From Lysinibacillus sp. B2A1 (lineage in GTDB: Bacteria; Bacillota; Bacilli; Bacillales_A; Planococcaceae), in assembly GCA_002973635.1 (NCBI GenBank), contig CP027224.1, positions 878,501 to 942,500 on the forward strand: DNA of 64,000 nucleotides. Reading direction: 5' to 3'. Positions 20,156 to 29,745 of this stretch are shown one piece after another. Under the pieces are notes generated by a model, which saw nothing but the letters and a program-made list of their open reading frames with translations, had not been told where the DNA came from and made no database searches. Numbering within the stretch: position 1 is the first letter of the stretch; every line of letters begins with the position of its first letter. The translations under genes and the position numbers were made by a program.

Positions 20156-21572
20156 ATCATTCACTAGCGTCGCATTAAAATAATTCAACGTTTCCATTAA
20201 GCCTGAATTTTCTGTAATTCAATCCTGACATAAAAAAATCCTTTATAATGGTTGGGCGGTAGTAAACCATCCAAATCCAAAATAAAGGACATACGCATGG
20301 ACAAGTCTACACGAAAAACATCATTTGAACAATGGGTTTTACCGATTTCTACCACACAAATGGAGAAATTAATTGAATCCTATCAATTAAATTACTATAC
20401 AAAGAAGCTTTACATCACTTCATTCTTGAGATTATTACTGTTTGCACAGCTAAATGAAACGGAAAGCCTACGTGCCCTCAGTGACACGTTATTTTCAGAC
20501 GACTTACAAAAAGCAAAGAATTTAGCATCCAGCAGCTTTTCACAGCTAGGACGTCGGTTAAACCAAGTGCCAACTGAGTTTTTTTAACAGATTTTTCTAA
20601 ACTTAGTCGCACAAATTCATACGAAATCAAATTTTGAGCAACGCCAAAAAACAACGACACCACTGAAAATAATTGATTCTAGCACATTACCACTGAATCT
20701 AAATAATCATCAGTGGGCTGAATTCCGCAAAACAAAATCTGGTGTGAAGCTGCATTTACGCCTTGTCTACTTAGAAAACGGCTATTCTTACCCAGATAAA
20801 GCTGTACTGACAAATGCGAAAGAACATGATCGTGGCCAGCTAGAAGTGCTGGTCGATGAAAAAGAATGCATGTACGTCTTTGACTGTGGTTACTTGGATT
20901 ATGAGTGCTTCGATTGCATGACAGATGACAGATTTTTCTTTGTCTCACGTCTGCGTAAAAATGCGGTGGTACGTGTACCTGAGCCATTTGAGCTGCCTAC
21001 AGATTCTATAGTGTCATCCGATGAAATGATTGTGATTGGCACGACGCAAAATCGTGCTGAAAATCTGTTCCGTCTTATCAAAGTGTTGGATACGAAAGGT
21101 AAGGAGCTGCATCTCATCACCAATCGTTTTGATATAAGCGCTGACGAAATTGCGGAGCTGTATAAATCGCGCTGGGCAATTGAGTTATTTTTCAAATGGA
21201 TGAAGCAGCACTTGAACATCAAGAAATTTTACGGGCAAAGCTAGCAAGCTGTGCATAACCAAGTGTACATCGCCATGATTGTCTACTGCTTAAATGTGAT
21301 AGCTCAGCTGAATACGAATAGCAACCGAATGTATTTACAAATTAGTCGATGGTTAAAAGCCGCCCCGTGGAAACTCGCACATATTTGGATTCAAAAAATC
21401 GAAGGAAAAGCGATTCCATAAAGGTTTTCACATTTCTGTCGCCCTGCCAAAGGATATAGTAAAAAATGGATGATTACTACCTCAGCTTAAGTGTCTTCGT
21501 TTTTATTATTAAAAGACAGGAACGAAAAACAGAAAATTCAGTTAAAATTAATGCGACGGTAGTGATTATCAT
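20156..21572 (+). mobile_element. IS4-family-like insertion sequence, inactivated
   Basis: Terminal inverted repeats can be read by eye: CACTAGCGTCGCATTAA near 20162-20178 on the left and its imperfect complement (TTAATGCGACGGTAGTG) near 21548-21564 on the right. Between them lies one DDE transposase reading frame with three internal stops. No clear target-site duplication is visible at the ends. The element separates the ACP/FabG-like pair from the AMP ligase and lies beside about 1 kb of decayed DNA, so it probably landed in, or helped delete, part of the acyl module. Exact ends are approximate. Confidence 0.72.
20297..21490 (+). pseudogene. IS4-family-like transposase, three in-frame stops
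   Basis: A single frame runs the full length, broken only by TAA (20585-20587), TAG (21242-21244) and TAA (21419-21421). The DDE catalytic set is visible: IIDSSTLPL (first Asp), YVFDCGYLDYE (second Asp) and YKSRWAIELFFKWMKQHL, the Y-x2-R-x3-E-x6-K signature of IS4-type elements. The C-terminus continues past the second stop as QAVHNQVYIAM and past the third as RFSHFCRPAKGYSKKW. Each stop could come from a C-to-T change of a Gln codon, with no frameshift, which suggests fairly recent inactivation. ATG 20297 is the likely original start. It is not expected to transpose on its own. Confidence 0.8.
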
Positions 21573-22547
21573 TGCTTTAAAATAACTCAATAAAAAGAAT
21601 ATAACATATGATTGGGTTTGGTAAACTAATTCGAAATAAAGAAAATTTAAGTAAATATTTTTACAAATGAAGCTTAATTGAACAATGATTTTCATTAAAT
21701 TCCATAATTTAATCAAGGAACAGATCAAAACACTTCAATTAGCTGATATCTGTCAGCTTTATAAGCAACTTTATGAAAATTATATATCAATCCAAAACAG
21801 CACAAGAAATAACAAACTTTAGTGTTTTCGTATTTACTAAAGGAAGGGTAGTGAACCTGAATTTTTATATGCGTAGATAATGAATTAAATTGACTTAAAA
21901 ACAAACATTGACAGCGAATAATACAATTTTATAACTTTCTCAAATTTTCTTGATTTTTCTAGTATAGAATGGTAACATTTCGTAATTTAGTGTCTACGCT
22001 TTCTAAAATATGAGGATAACTGCAATAATAATTTTCCATTGGAAGATTGCTATTATGGAAGTAATAATGACAAACGGCTTCCCTTGTGCGTAAAATAGGC
22101 TACGCTGTTCATCCAGTTAAAGAGATCCAAATGCATGCAAAAGTAGTTGGATTATATAGTAGGGGAAACAGCTTCAATAATGGCTAATTTTAGAGAGAAT
22201 CTAGTGTGTTTTATAGTAAAAACACTTTAGAAGTCACATCTGATAAAAAAATTTTTTCTATTACTAAAAATGTTGCTAGGAATAAAAAAACTTATTTATT
22301 AGTATAGAATCCATGCTAACTTAATAAAAATTAAGATATTTTTAAGGTACAGAGCGAGACTGGATGCTTTGACTAAACTAAATTTATTGGTAGAGATAAG
22401 AAAAGAAACTATTTAATTTAATTTAATTTCGCTAATTAGGCTTCGGCCCTGAAAAAATTAAACGATGAAAAAGTTTGTAATAAAACTAAAACTTTCTATG
22501 GTAAATTATAAACTTGCTATATTAATATAAATAACGAGTATGAGGGC
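21573..22547. other. A/T-rich decayed region without an intact gene
   Basis: Nearly 1 kb lies between the IS remnant and the AMP ligase. Short coding-like pieces occur in different frames, for example HNLIKEQIKTLQLADICQLYKQLYENY around 21700-21780 and HPVKEIQMHAKVVGLYSRGNSF around 22110-22175, each ended by stops. No ribosome binding site leads into them. This is best read as the eroded remains of one or more genes, plus the leader of the ligase gene at its right end. Nothing else (tRNA, hairpin array, clean repeat) was seen. Confidence 0.5.
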
Positions 22548-22589
22548 GTGGGCAGGTACCATGCTTTTTTTCTTGAAAGGAGCAGGGGA

Positions 22590-23923
22590 ATGAGCTTTTT
22601 TAATGTGCAAAATGAAAGAATAGTTGTGATAACACATGAACGAAATTATACATTTCACGAAATTTCTCAATTTGAATTTTGTAGCACCCAAAAAGAATTA
22701 ATTTTAATTTTATGTGAAAATACCATTGAAGTTTTATCATCGTATGTATCTGCAATGAACAGCGAACATGCAGTGATGTTGCTTGCTAAGGATATTAATC
22801 AGAAATTACTTTTTGATATTGTAGAAAAATATCGGCCAAAATGGATTGTTGGCTTGAATAGCTATGAAGGTTATGAAATAGACCAAAATCGATTAGTTAT
22901 GACAAAAGATACCTCTACGACCATTCATCCTGACCTAGCTGTTTTACTTAGTACTTCTGGAACAACAGGTAGTCAGAAGTTTGTACGATTATCATATAAA
23001 AATATTCGTGCCAATGCTGAATCCATTATCAACTATTTAGAAATTACTGACGGTGAACGAGCAATTATGAATTTACCACTTTCTTATTCTTATGGGATGT
23101 CGATTGTCAATAGTTACATTTTAGCAGGGGCTTCCATATTATTAACTGAAGAGAGTGTAATGGAGAAGTCATTCTGGAATTTTGTAAAAGAACATGAAGC
23201 AACGTCAATTGCTGGGGTTCCATTTACTTATCAAATGTTACAGCGAATTGGATTTACAAAGATGGAATTACCACATTTAAAAGTGATGACTCAGGCTGGT
23301 GGACATTTGAATGAAAAATTTGTAAGAGAATTTGCAATTTTTGCTGAGAAAAAAAATAAACGTTTTTATGTAATGTATGGGCAAACAGAAGCTGCTCCTC
23401 GAATGAGTTATATACCTTATAATCAAACACTAGAGAAGGCAGGAACGATAGGTATAGCTATACCTGGAGGAATACTATTGATTGATAAGGAATCAAATGA
23501 ATTAATCTACAAAGGTGAAAATGTCATGTTGGGTTATGCCGAAAGACTAGATGATTTAGCAAAAGGGGATGAACTAGGGGGATTCTTCACACGGGGGATA
23601 TAGCATCAGTGGATAAAGATGGGTACTTTACGATTACAGGTCGATTGAAACGCTTCATTAAACTATATGGATTACGTATTAATCTTGATGATGTGGAGAA
23701 GAAACTTGAAGCAATTTACAATATTCCTTTAGCTTGTACTGGTACTGACGATAAATTAATTGTGGCGATTGAACAAGTTGACTATTTGGAGCAGGTAAAA
23801 GAATCGATTGAGCATTTATATAAGCTTCACAAGACATCGTACAAAGTAAAGGTACTAAAGCAAATCCCACGCTTTGCAAATGGTAAAACTGATTATAGAA
23901 CACTAAAGGAGAGATATTTATGA
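22590..23923 (+). pseudogene. AMP-forming acyl ligase, frameshifted
   Basis: ANL-superfamily adenylating enzyme, about 445 residues if repaired. The AMP-binding signature LLSTSGTTGSQKFVRLSY lies near residue 122, AGVPFTYQML and VMYGQTEAAPRMSY (the YGxTE motif) follow, and the frame ends at TAG 23601-23603. Adding one G to the GGGGG at 23577-23581 gives GGILHTGDIASVDKDGYF, the conserved TGD motif, and continues to TGRLKRFIKLYGLRI and the C-terminal catalytic-lysine region FANGKTDYRTL ending at 23923. ATG 22590 follows AAAGGAG at 22576-22582. It probably loads an acyl group onto the ACP (19094) or CoA. Sequencing error and real -1 mutation are both possible. Confidence 0.82.
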
Positions 23924-24981
23924 CGGTTCCTTATCATTTATCACAAACACAAAAAGAACAACAATTATTAGTTAAATTAAATAATTTAACTATATGGCAT
24001 ATTAATGAATGTAAGGAATATAAAAGAATGCTTGAAAAAAGTAGTATAAGATATAAGGCTAGAACACTAGAGGAAGTACCTTTTTTACCAGTCCAATTAT
24101 TTAAGCTAATGGATTTAAAATCAATTTTACAAGAGGAAGTTGTAAGAATTTTAACATCCAGTGGTACTACAGGACAAGCTGTTTCAAAGATATTTTTAGA
24201 TAATGAAACATCTAAGACACAAACAAAAACACTTGTGGAAGTCATGAAGCCAATTTTGGGTGGAAAAAGGTTTCCAATGATTATTTTAGATACCAAATCA
24301 GTGCTTAAGGATCGTAAATCATTTAGTGCACGGGGAGCTGGAATTTTGGGGTTCTCAAATTTTGGTCGCAAGCATTTTTATGCCCTACATGATGATATGT
24401 CATTAGATTTGGAAGGTTTACAGGAATATTTAAAAGAGTATGAAGGAAAGCGTATTTTATTATTTGGCTTTACGTTTATGATTTGGCAATACTTTTACAA
24501 AGTGATAAGGGATAAAGGGCTGAGTCTAGATTTTGGAGATAGTATCCTTATTCATGGAGGAGGCTGGAAGAAGTTAAAGGATGTGGAGGTTGATGCATTA
24601 ACATTTAATCGTTTGTTAAAAGAACAGCTGGGTATTCGAATTGTGCATAATTATTATGGAATGGTAGAGCAAGTAGGTTCAATATTCGTAGAGTGTAGTA
24701 AAGGGAACCTTCATGCACCAAGCCATGCTGATGTAATTATTCGTAACCCTCTTACATTTGAAGTATTACCAGTAGGAGAACAGGGAGTCATTCAAGTTGT
24801 AAGTGAGTTGCCAAAAAGTTATCCAGGTCATTCTTTACTAACAGAGGATTTAGGAACAATACATGGAATAGATGATTGTCAATGTGGTTGGAAGGGCAAG
24901 TATTTCAGTGTAACGGGGCGTATTCCCAAAGCAGAGCTTAGAGGATGCAGTGATACATTTCAAAATGGTGTACGCTCATGA
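23920..24981 (+). CDS. LuxE-like acyl-protein synthetase
   Basis: Protein of 353 residues in the LuxE acyl-protein synthetase/acyl-CoA synthetase-like family. ILTSSGTTGQAVSKIFLD near residue 84 is the ATP/AMP-binding signature, LLFGFTFMIWQYF and ILIHGGGWKKL occur near 185 and 208, and HNYYGMVEQVGSIF near 242 matches the LuxE adenylation core. In luminous bacteria LuxE activates fatty acids and passes the acyl group to LuxC. Here the gene overlaps the ligase end by 4 bp and the LuxC-like gene by 4 bp, so the three are translationally coupled. No luciferase genes are present; a role in making an acyl or aldehyde intermediate for glycan modification is inferred. Confidence 0.87.
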   Translation: MTVPYHLSQTQKEQQLLVKLNNLTIWHINECKEYKRMLEKSSIRYKARTLEEVPFLPVQLFKLMDLKSILQEEVVRILTSSGTTGQAVSKIFLDNETSKTQTKTLVEVMKPILGGKRFPMIILDTKSVLKDRKSFSARGAGILGFSNFGRKHFYALHDDMSLDLEGLQEYLKEYEGKRILLFGFTFMIWQYFYKVIRDKGLSLDFGDSILIHGGGWKKLKDVEVDALTFNRLLKEQLGIRIVHNYYGMVEQVGSIFVECSKGNLHAPSHADVIIRNPLTFEVLPVGEQGVIQVVSELPKSYPGHSLLTEDLGTIHGIDDCQCGWKGKYFSVTGRIPKAELRGCSDTFQNGVRS

Positions 24982-26174
24982 AGGTATTTTGGCCAAAACA
25001 TGAGGAATTTGAGCAAGCATTAGCTAATTTATCGGCTGTAAGCACGAATCGACCATTTGATGAGGTTATTATTCAATATACACAAGAATTGTCTAAGCGC
25101 TTTATTCGAATGCGCAAAAATCCTGAAATTGTAGCTTTAGGTTATTGGTTGCGTAAAGCAAATATACAGCAGCTACAATCTCAATTTGAACAACAAACAA
25201 CAAGCAACTTAATACGTCCGAGAGGTACTGTCTTCCATATTGCTCCATCAAATGTTGATACAATTTTCGTCTATTCTTGGATGCTTTCCTTACTTGCAGG
25301 TAATCGTAATGTGTTACGTATAACCAGTAAAAAACAGAACGGGTTAAATTTATTATTGGAGATCATTATGGAGGAACTAACAAAGCCAGAATTTGCACTT
25401 ATTGCTCAACAAACAATTATTTGTACATATGGGTATGAAGAAATTGCAACGCAACAAATTAGTGAAATGTGTCATACTCGTGTTATCTGGGGAGGAGATG
25501 AAACAGTTAATAATATTCGCGGAATACCACTTGCGCCACTAGCGACTGAAATAGCATTTCCAGACCGTTTTTCGTTAGCTGCATTAAAAAGCGAAAGAGT
25601 TGTGCAGATGAATGAAGATAGTTTGACGAAATTGATTGAACAATTTTACAATGATGTGTTTTGGTTTAATCAGATGGCATGTTCCTCCCCTCGTTTAGTT
25701 ATTTGGACGGGAAAACAACAGAAAGTAGCTAAGGCTCGTTTTTGGACAGAATTTGAAAAAATTGCACAAAAAAAACAATATGAGCTTTTAGCAGCAACAC
25801 AAGTATTAAAATACACAACGAGCTTGCAACTTGCAACAAATCAATGGGTAACAAAAGTGAAGAGAGACAATTATTATTCACGAGTACAATTCACAGAAGT
25901 ACCTGCCGATGTGCGTGAGCTTCATTGTGGTGGTGGATTATTTTATGAATATGATGTGAAGCAACTTATGGATGTAAGTCATGTTATTGTAGATAAAGAT
26001 CAAACACTTACTTATTTCGGGTTTAATCAACACGAAATAGAGCAGTTTGTAAATGCTATTACATCTCGTGGGATTGATCGAATTGTACCAATTGGACAGG
26101 CTTTAAATTTTGGTGAGATATGGGATGGACAGCGTTTTTTACAATCATTTACAAGGGAAATTGTTATCTTATAA
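24978..26174 (+). CDS. LuxC-like acyl-CoA/acyl-protein reductase
   Basis: Acyl-CoA reductase of the LuxC family (aldehyde dehydrogenase fold), 398 residues. RGTVFHIAPSNVDTIFVYSW near residue 79 and GNRNVLRITSKKQNGL near 107 form the nucleotide-binding region; FWFNQMACSSPRLVIW near residue 230 carries the likely nucleophilic Cys. The C-terminal GIDRIVPIGQALNFGEIWDG is a typical LuxC ending. It would reduce an activated acyl group to an aldehyde with NADPH, using substrate delivered by the LuxE-like protein encoded just upstream. LuxC/LuxE pairs also occur in flagellar glycosylation islands of other motile bacteria. The biological product here is unknown. Confidence 0.87.
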   Translation: MKVFWPKHEEFEQALANLSAVSTNRPFDEVIIQYTQELSKRFIRMRKNPEIVALGYWLRKANIQQLQSQFEQQTTSNLIRPRGTVFHIAPSNVDTIFVYSWMLSLLAGNRNVLRITSKKQNGLNLLLEIIMEELTKPEFALIAQQTIICTYGYEEIATQQISEMCHTRVIWGGDETVNNIRGIPLAPLATEIAFPDRFSLAALKSERVVQMNEDSLTKLIEQFYNDVFWFNQMACSSPRLVIWTGKQQKVAKARFWTEFEKIAQKKQYELLAATQVLKYTTSLQLATNQWVTKVKRDNYYSRVQFTEVPADVRELHCGGGLFYEYDVKQLMDVSHVIVDKDQTLTYFGFNQHEIEQFVNAITSRGIDRIVPIGQALNFGEIWDGQRFLQSFTREIVIL

Positions 26175-26190
26175 ATATGGAGTGTAGACA

Positions 26191-27348
26191 GTGAAGAAAG
26201 TAGTATTAATAAAAAGTAGTACTCAATATAATGTACTACGTTATTGGACTGATGAATTAGCAAAGGGATTTGAAAAACAAGGTGTAGATGTAGTTATACT
26301 GGATGCTAAATACTGTGTGAAAGAGCAAATTTATTATATTTTAGGATTAGATGTAGATGCAATTATTTCCTTTAATGGTTTGTACTTGGAATATAAAGAA
26401 TTATCAGAATATATAAAAGTTCCATATATTTACTTATTAATTGATCATCCTATTGATCATATAGTGCGATTAAATAACCTACAGAGCAAAGATATTTTAA
26501 CTATTATGGATAGAAATGATATAAATAGTATAGAAATTTTAGGATTACCTTCAGTAAATACGTATATGCTCCCACATGCAGCACTTGAATTGAGTTTCGA
26601 TAAGGTAGAAAAGGAGATTGATATACTTGTATGTGGTACTTATTCTGACTTCAATGTTTATCAAAATTATTTAGAGTCTCAAACTCCTACGTTAGTAAAT
26701 GTTTGTCGATTAGTGATTGAACAATGTTTTGGTGATTCAAACATTTATTATTATGATGCATTTATAAATGAATTTAAAAATAAAGGAATTGATGCAAAAA
26801 AACTACTATCTGAAAACATGCCCTTTGTAGAAATATTAAGAAATGTTGGATATTACATTTACTCTATTCAAAGATTAAGAGTTATAACACGGCTTGCAGA
26901 AGCAGAATGTAATATACATATTTATGGCGATAAATGGGATAAATCACCTTTGGTAAATTTTCCTAATGTCCATATTAATAATTCGATCGATTTTTGGGAA
27001 TTACAACGTGTTATGAGGAAATCAAAAATTGTTCTAAACTTTCAACCTTTATTGAAAGATGGTACACACGAGAGAGTTTTTGTAGGAATGTCCAATTATT
27101 CAGTAGTAGTTACCAATGTGACTCCTTACTTAAAAGAACTTTTTCAATCAGATGAAGAGATTATATTTTATAACTTTAACAATTTAGATATTATGGTAGA
27201 AAAGGTTAAAAGTATTTTAGAAGATAACACTTTGAGAAATGAAATAGCTGATGCTGCTTTGAAGGCAGTGAAGGGAAAACATACTTTTGAAGAGCGTGCT
27301 AAAGAAATAATTACTATCTATCATGATGTCTATGGGAATAATTTGTGA
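26191..27348 (+). CDS. CgeB-like glycosyltransferase
   Basis: Protein of 385 residues resembling CgeB/DUF3880-type glycosyltransferases. The N-terminal Rossmann fold has FEKQGVDVVILD and DAIISFNGLYLE, then YIYLLIDHPIDHIV near residue 90, typical of this group. The C-terminal half has IYGDKWDKSPLV near 250, MRKSKIVLNFQP near 276 and THERVFVGMSNYSVVVTN near 292, the donor-binding region with a conserved Glu. GTG start 26191 is 16 bp after the LuxC-like gene. It likely adds a sugar to the flagellar or surface glycan; substrates are unknown. Coding composition is close to the A/T-rich cassette. Confidence 0.8.
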   Translation: MKKVVLIKSSTQYNVLRYWTDELAKGFEKQGVDVVILDAKYCVKEQIYYILGLDVDAIISFNGLYLEYKELSEYIKVPYIYLLIDHPIDHIVRLNNLQSKDILTIMDRNDINSIEILGLPSVNTYMLPHAALELSFDKVEKEIDILVCGTYSDFNVYQNYLESQTPTLVNVCRLVIEQCFGDSNIYYYDAFINEFKNKGIDAKKLLSENMPFVEILRNVGYYIYSIQRLRVITRLAEAECNIHIYGDKWDKSPLVNFPNVHINNSIDFWELQRVMRKSKIVLNFQPLLKDGTHERVFVGMSNYSVVVTNVTPYLKELFQSDEEIIFYNFNNLDIMVEKVKSILEDNTLRNEIADAALKAVKGKHTFEERAKEIITIYHDVYGNNL

Positions 27349-27390
27349 GAATAAAAAAATACTATTGGGTAAAAATACACTTAATAAAAA

Positions 27391-27487
27391 GTGGTTACTC
27401 AAATTGAAGAAAGCAATTTTGCGAGTAAAGAATGGACAAATTACCTGTAGTGAAGTGCACCATTTCTATACAGTAACCACGATTTTT
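27391..27487 (+). promoter_or_regulatory. Long-loop inverted repeat followed by a T-run, before pseH
   Basis: In the 181-bp gap before pseH, GTGGTTACT (27391-27399) pairs perfectly with AGTAACCAC (27472-27480), followed by GATTTTTTG. The loop is about 72 bases and also contains an open frame of about 40 codons, so the repeat may be a weak terminator, a structured leader for the pseHFGI genes, or the edge of a deleted gene. Nothing else is recognised in the gap apart from the AAAAGGAAG ribosome binding site of pseH. Confidence 0.35.
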
Positions 27488-27529
27488 TGATATTAACTAA
27501 ATATTATATTTTCAAAAAGGAAGTTTTTT

Positions 27530-28066
27530 ATGAAATGGATTTCAATTAAAGAGCAACATTTAGAAACGATTTTGGAGTGGCGTACTAGTGAGCAAGTTAC
27601 ACGATTTATGTATACAGATATTGAGTATAGCTTAGATAATCAAAGGCGTTGGTTAGAGTCCATTCGTTTAGATAGAAACAGCCGATACTGGTTGATGGAG
27701 TATCATGGAGAGTTGATAGGTATTATATCAATTACAAATATTCAGTGGCAACATAGACGCGGCTATTGGAATTTTTACATTGGGAATCCAGAATTTTTTA
27801 TGTTGGCTGGTTTTTTAGCTGCTTATATGTATAACTATGCGTTTAGTGAATTGGGTCTAGAAAAGTTGAATGGAGAAGTTTTAGATATTAATAGGGGTGT
27901 GCGTAAACTTCATGTTAAACAAGGATCACATGAAATAGGTGTACTTGAGCATCATATTTATAAAAATGGAGTATGGCATGATGTATATTTATTCGAAATG
28001 ACTAAAGAAAATTGGGCGCAGGTAGGAATAAGATACGCTAAATATGTAGCTGAGGTGGAACAATGA
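27530..28066 (+). CDS. pseH: PseH-type GNAT N-acetyltransferase
   Basis: Acetylates the 4-amino group of the altrosamine intermediate made by PseB and PseC. The 178-residue protein is a GNAT: EQHLETILEWRTSEQVTRFMYTD at the N-terminus is typical of PseH, RRGYWNFYIGN near residue 83 is the central strand, and EKLNGEVLDINRGVRKLHVKQG near 110 is the acetyl-CoA region (with asparagine and the shifted loop of this group). Start ATG 27530 follows AAAAAGGAAG. It overlaps pseF by 4 bp. Gene order pseH-pseF-pseG-pseI resembles the B. subtilis sps set. SpsD-like alternatives cannot be excluded, but pseB and pseC in the locus support PseH. Confidence 0.88.
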   Translation: MKWISIKEQHLETILEWRTSEQVTRFMYTDIEYSLDNQRRWLESIRLDRNSRYWLMEYHGELIGIISITNIQWQHRRGYWNFYIGNPEFFMLAGFLAAYMYNYAFSELGLEKLNGEVLDINRGVRKLHVKQGSHEIGVLEHHIYKNGVWHDVYLFEMTKENWAQVGIRYAKYVAEVEQ

Positions 28067-28785
28067 ATACGATTGTTATTATCCAAGCAAGAATGGGCTC
28101 CTCCCGTTTACCAGGAAAAATATTAAAACCTCTCGGAGATGTAGATGTTTTAACGTATTCCGTTGAGCGTTGCAGAGCCATAAAAGGAGTAAGTGAGGTC
28201 ATTGTAGCTACAAGCTCTTTACAACAGGATGATGCAATTGCAAAATGGTGTCAAAATCATCAAGTAGCCTATTTCCGCGGCTCTGAATACGATGTTTTGG
28301 ACAGATACGTGCAATGTATGAAAATGTATACTCCAGATTATGTTATGCGAGTGACATCGGATTGTCCATTTGTTGACTACGAAATGGCTAATGAGATAGT
28401 TAAATTAATGGAAAAAGAGCGTAAAGACATTGTGTTAATTGATGGGGAGTTACCTCGCGGACTTGCCGTGGAACTTATTTCTTATGAAGCATTGCTTCGA
28501 ATTCATGAGGTAGGAAAAGAAACACGTCATCGTGAACATGTAACTTATTATGCGTATGAATTTGCAGATCAATTTGAGGTTGTATCCTATAAAGTACCAG
28601 AAAATCAAAATGCTCCGAATTTGCGAATCACTCTTGATACAGTAGATGACTATAAACTTATTTACTCAGTTGCTAAGTATTTTAATGACTTTTTAGTATC
28701 CAGTGCAGAAGTCATCCAATTTTTAAACGACCATCCTGAAATAGCTAATTTAAACGCTCATATCGAGCAAAAGCCGGTGATATAA
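28063..28785 (+). CDS. pseF: PseF, CMP-pseudaminic acid synthetase (SpsF-like)
   Basis: Cytidylyltransferase of 240 residues. The N-terminus IIQARMGSSRLPGKILKPLGD is the nucleotide-binding signature of the SpsF/PseF group, with SEVIVATSSLQQDD near residue 47 and RVTSDCPFVDYEMANEI near 98 carrying the metal-binding Asp. It activates pseudaminic acid with CTP for Maf-type or other transferases. The ATG at 28063 overlaps the pseH stop by 4 bp, and pseG starts directly after the stop. It is distinct from the LegF protein at 7131, so the two sugars have separate CMP synthetases. Confidence 0.9.
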   Translation: MNTIVIIQARMGSSRLPGKILKPLGDVDVLTYSVERCRAIKGVSEVIVATSSLQQDDAIAKWCQNHQVAYFRGSEYDVLDRYVQCMKMYTPDYVMRVTSDCPFVDYEMANEIVKLMEKERKDIVLIDGELPRGLAVELISYEALLRIHEVGKETRHREHVTYYAYEFADQFEVVSYKVPENQNAPNLRITLDTVDDYKLIYSVAKYFNDFLVSSAEVIQFLNDHPEIANLNAHIEQKPVI

Positions 28786-29745
28786 GTGAATGTTATTATC
28801 AGAACAGATGCATCATTAACAATTGGTTCTGGTCATGTAATGCGTTGTTTAACGGTTGCGAAAAAATTACAAAAAATAGGTTTTAGAGTAAGGTTTTGGA
28901 TGGAACCTTTACCAGGAAATTTAATTGATTTTGTTGAACAGCAGGGCTTTACTAATATTATGCAAGCGGATTATGCAGATCTTTATATTGTTGATCATTA
29001 TAGTCTTGATAGGGATTGGGAGAAAAAAGTTCAGCAATTTACTCAAAAGTTGGTCGTGATTGATGATTTAGCTCGTACTCATGATTGTGATTTACTTTTA
29101 GATCAAAATTTGGTACCGAATTATAGATCACGCTATGACGGTCTTGTACCTGAACATTGTATTAAATTACTTGGTCCAACTTATTTAATAATGAGAGATG
29201 AATATAATATGGCACGCAGACAGCTCAGTAAACGTAGCAGTCAAGTGGAACGTTTGCTCGTTTTTATGGGAGGAAGTGACCCAACGAATGAAACGATGAA
29301 GGTGTTAGCTGCATTAGAAAGTTGTTTATTTAGACAAGTTGATGTCGTTGTTGGAAGTAATAATCCATTGAAAATAGAAATTGAGGCCATTTGTAGAAAG
29401 CGTAGTTATAATTTTCATTGTCAAATCGACTATATGGCAAAGTTAATGCTACAGGCTGATTTTGCAATTGGAGCTGGGGGTAGTGCGATGTGGGAAAGAT
29501 TTTATGTTGGTCTTCCTTCATCAACTACAATTGTTGCTGAGAATCAAAAAGCTACAACAAATTATGCTGCAGTACTAGGAGCAGTCATCAATCTTGGCTG
29601 GCATGAACAAGTAACCTCTAGTACATATAAAAGTTTATTAAGTGAATTTACTATTGAAGGAATGAGTAATAAAGGGCTTGAATTAACCATGAATAAGCAA
29701 TCGGATGCTTGGATGCATGAAATATTGGAGTTGATGAAATGTTAA
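28786..29745 (+). CDS. pseG: PseG, UDP-sugar hydrolase
   Basis: Removes UDP from UDP-2,4-diacetamido-2,4,6-trideoxy-altrose in pseudaminic acid synthesis. The 319-residue GT-B-like protein shows IRTDASLTIGSGHVMRCLTVAKKL at the N-terminus with the general-base His, VDHYSLDRDWE near residue 66, VVIDDLARTHDCDLLLDQN near 88, and VFMGGSDPTNETMKVL and ADFAIGAGGSAMWERF for the UDP site (near 160 and 227). The GTG start 28786 abuts the pseF stop; the end overlaps pseI by 7 bp. Length is close to the usual PseG, and all key motifs are present. Confidence 0.92.
   Translation: MNVIIRTDASLTIGSGHVMRCLTVAKKLQKIGFRVRFWMEPLPGNLIDFVEQQGFTNIMQADYADLYIVDHYSLDRDWEKKVQQFTQKLVVIDDLARTHDCDLLLDQNLVPNYRSRYDGLVPEHCIKLLGPTYLIMRDEYNMARRQLSKRSSQVERLLVFMGGSDPTNETMKVLAALESCLFRQVDVVVGSNNPLKIEIEAICRKRSYNFHCQIDYMAKLMLQADFAIGAGGSAMWERFYVGLPSSTTIVAENQKATTNYAAVLGAVINLGWHEQVTSSTYKSLLSEFTIEGMSNKGLELTMNKQSDAWMHEILELMKC

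Noticed and set aside
21477-21728. Minus-strand frame of about 80 codons at the IS right end
   Set aside because: A/T-rich low-complexity sequence spanning the IS boundary, with no ribosome binding site or family resemblance.
23920-26174. Bioluminescence (lux) operon
   Set aside because: LuxE-like and LuxC-like genes are present but no luxA or luxB; the context is glycan biosynthesis.
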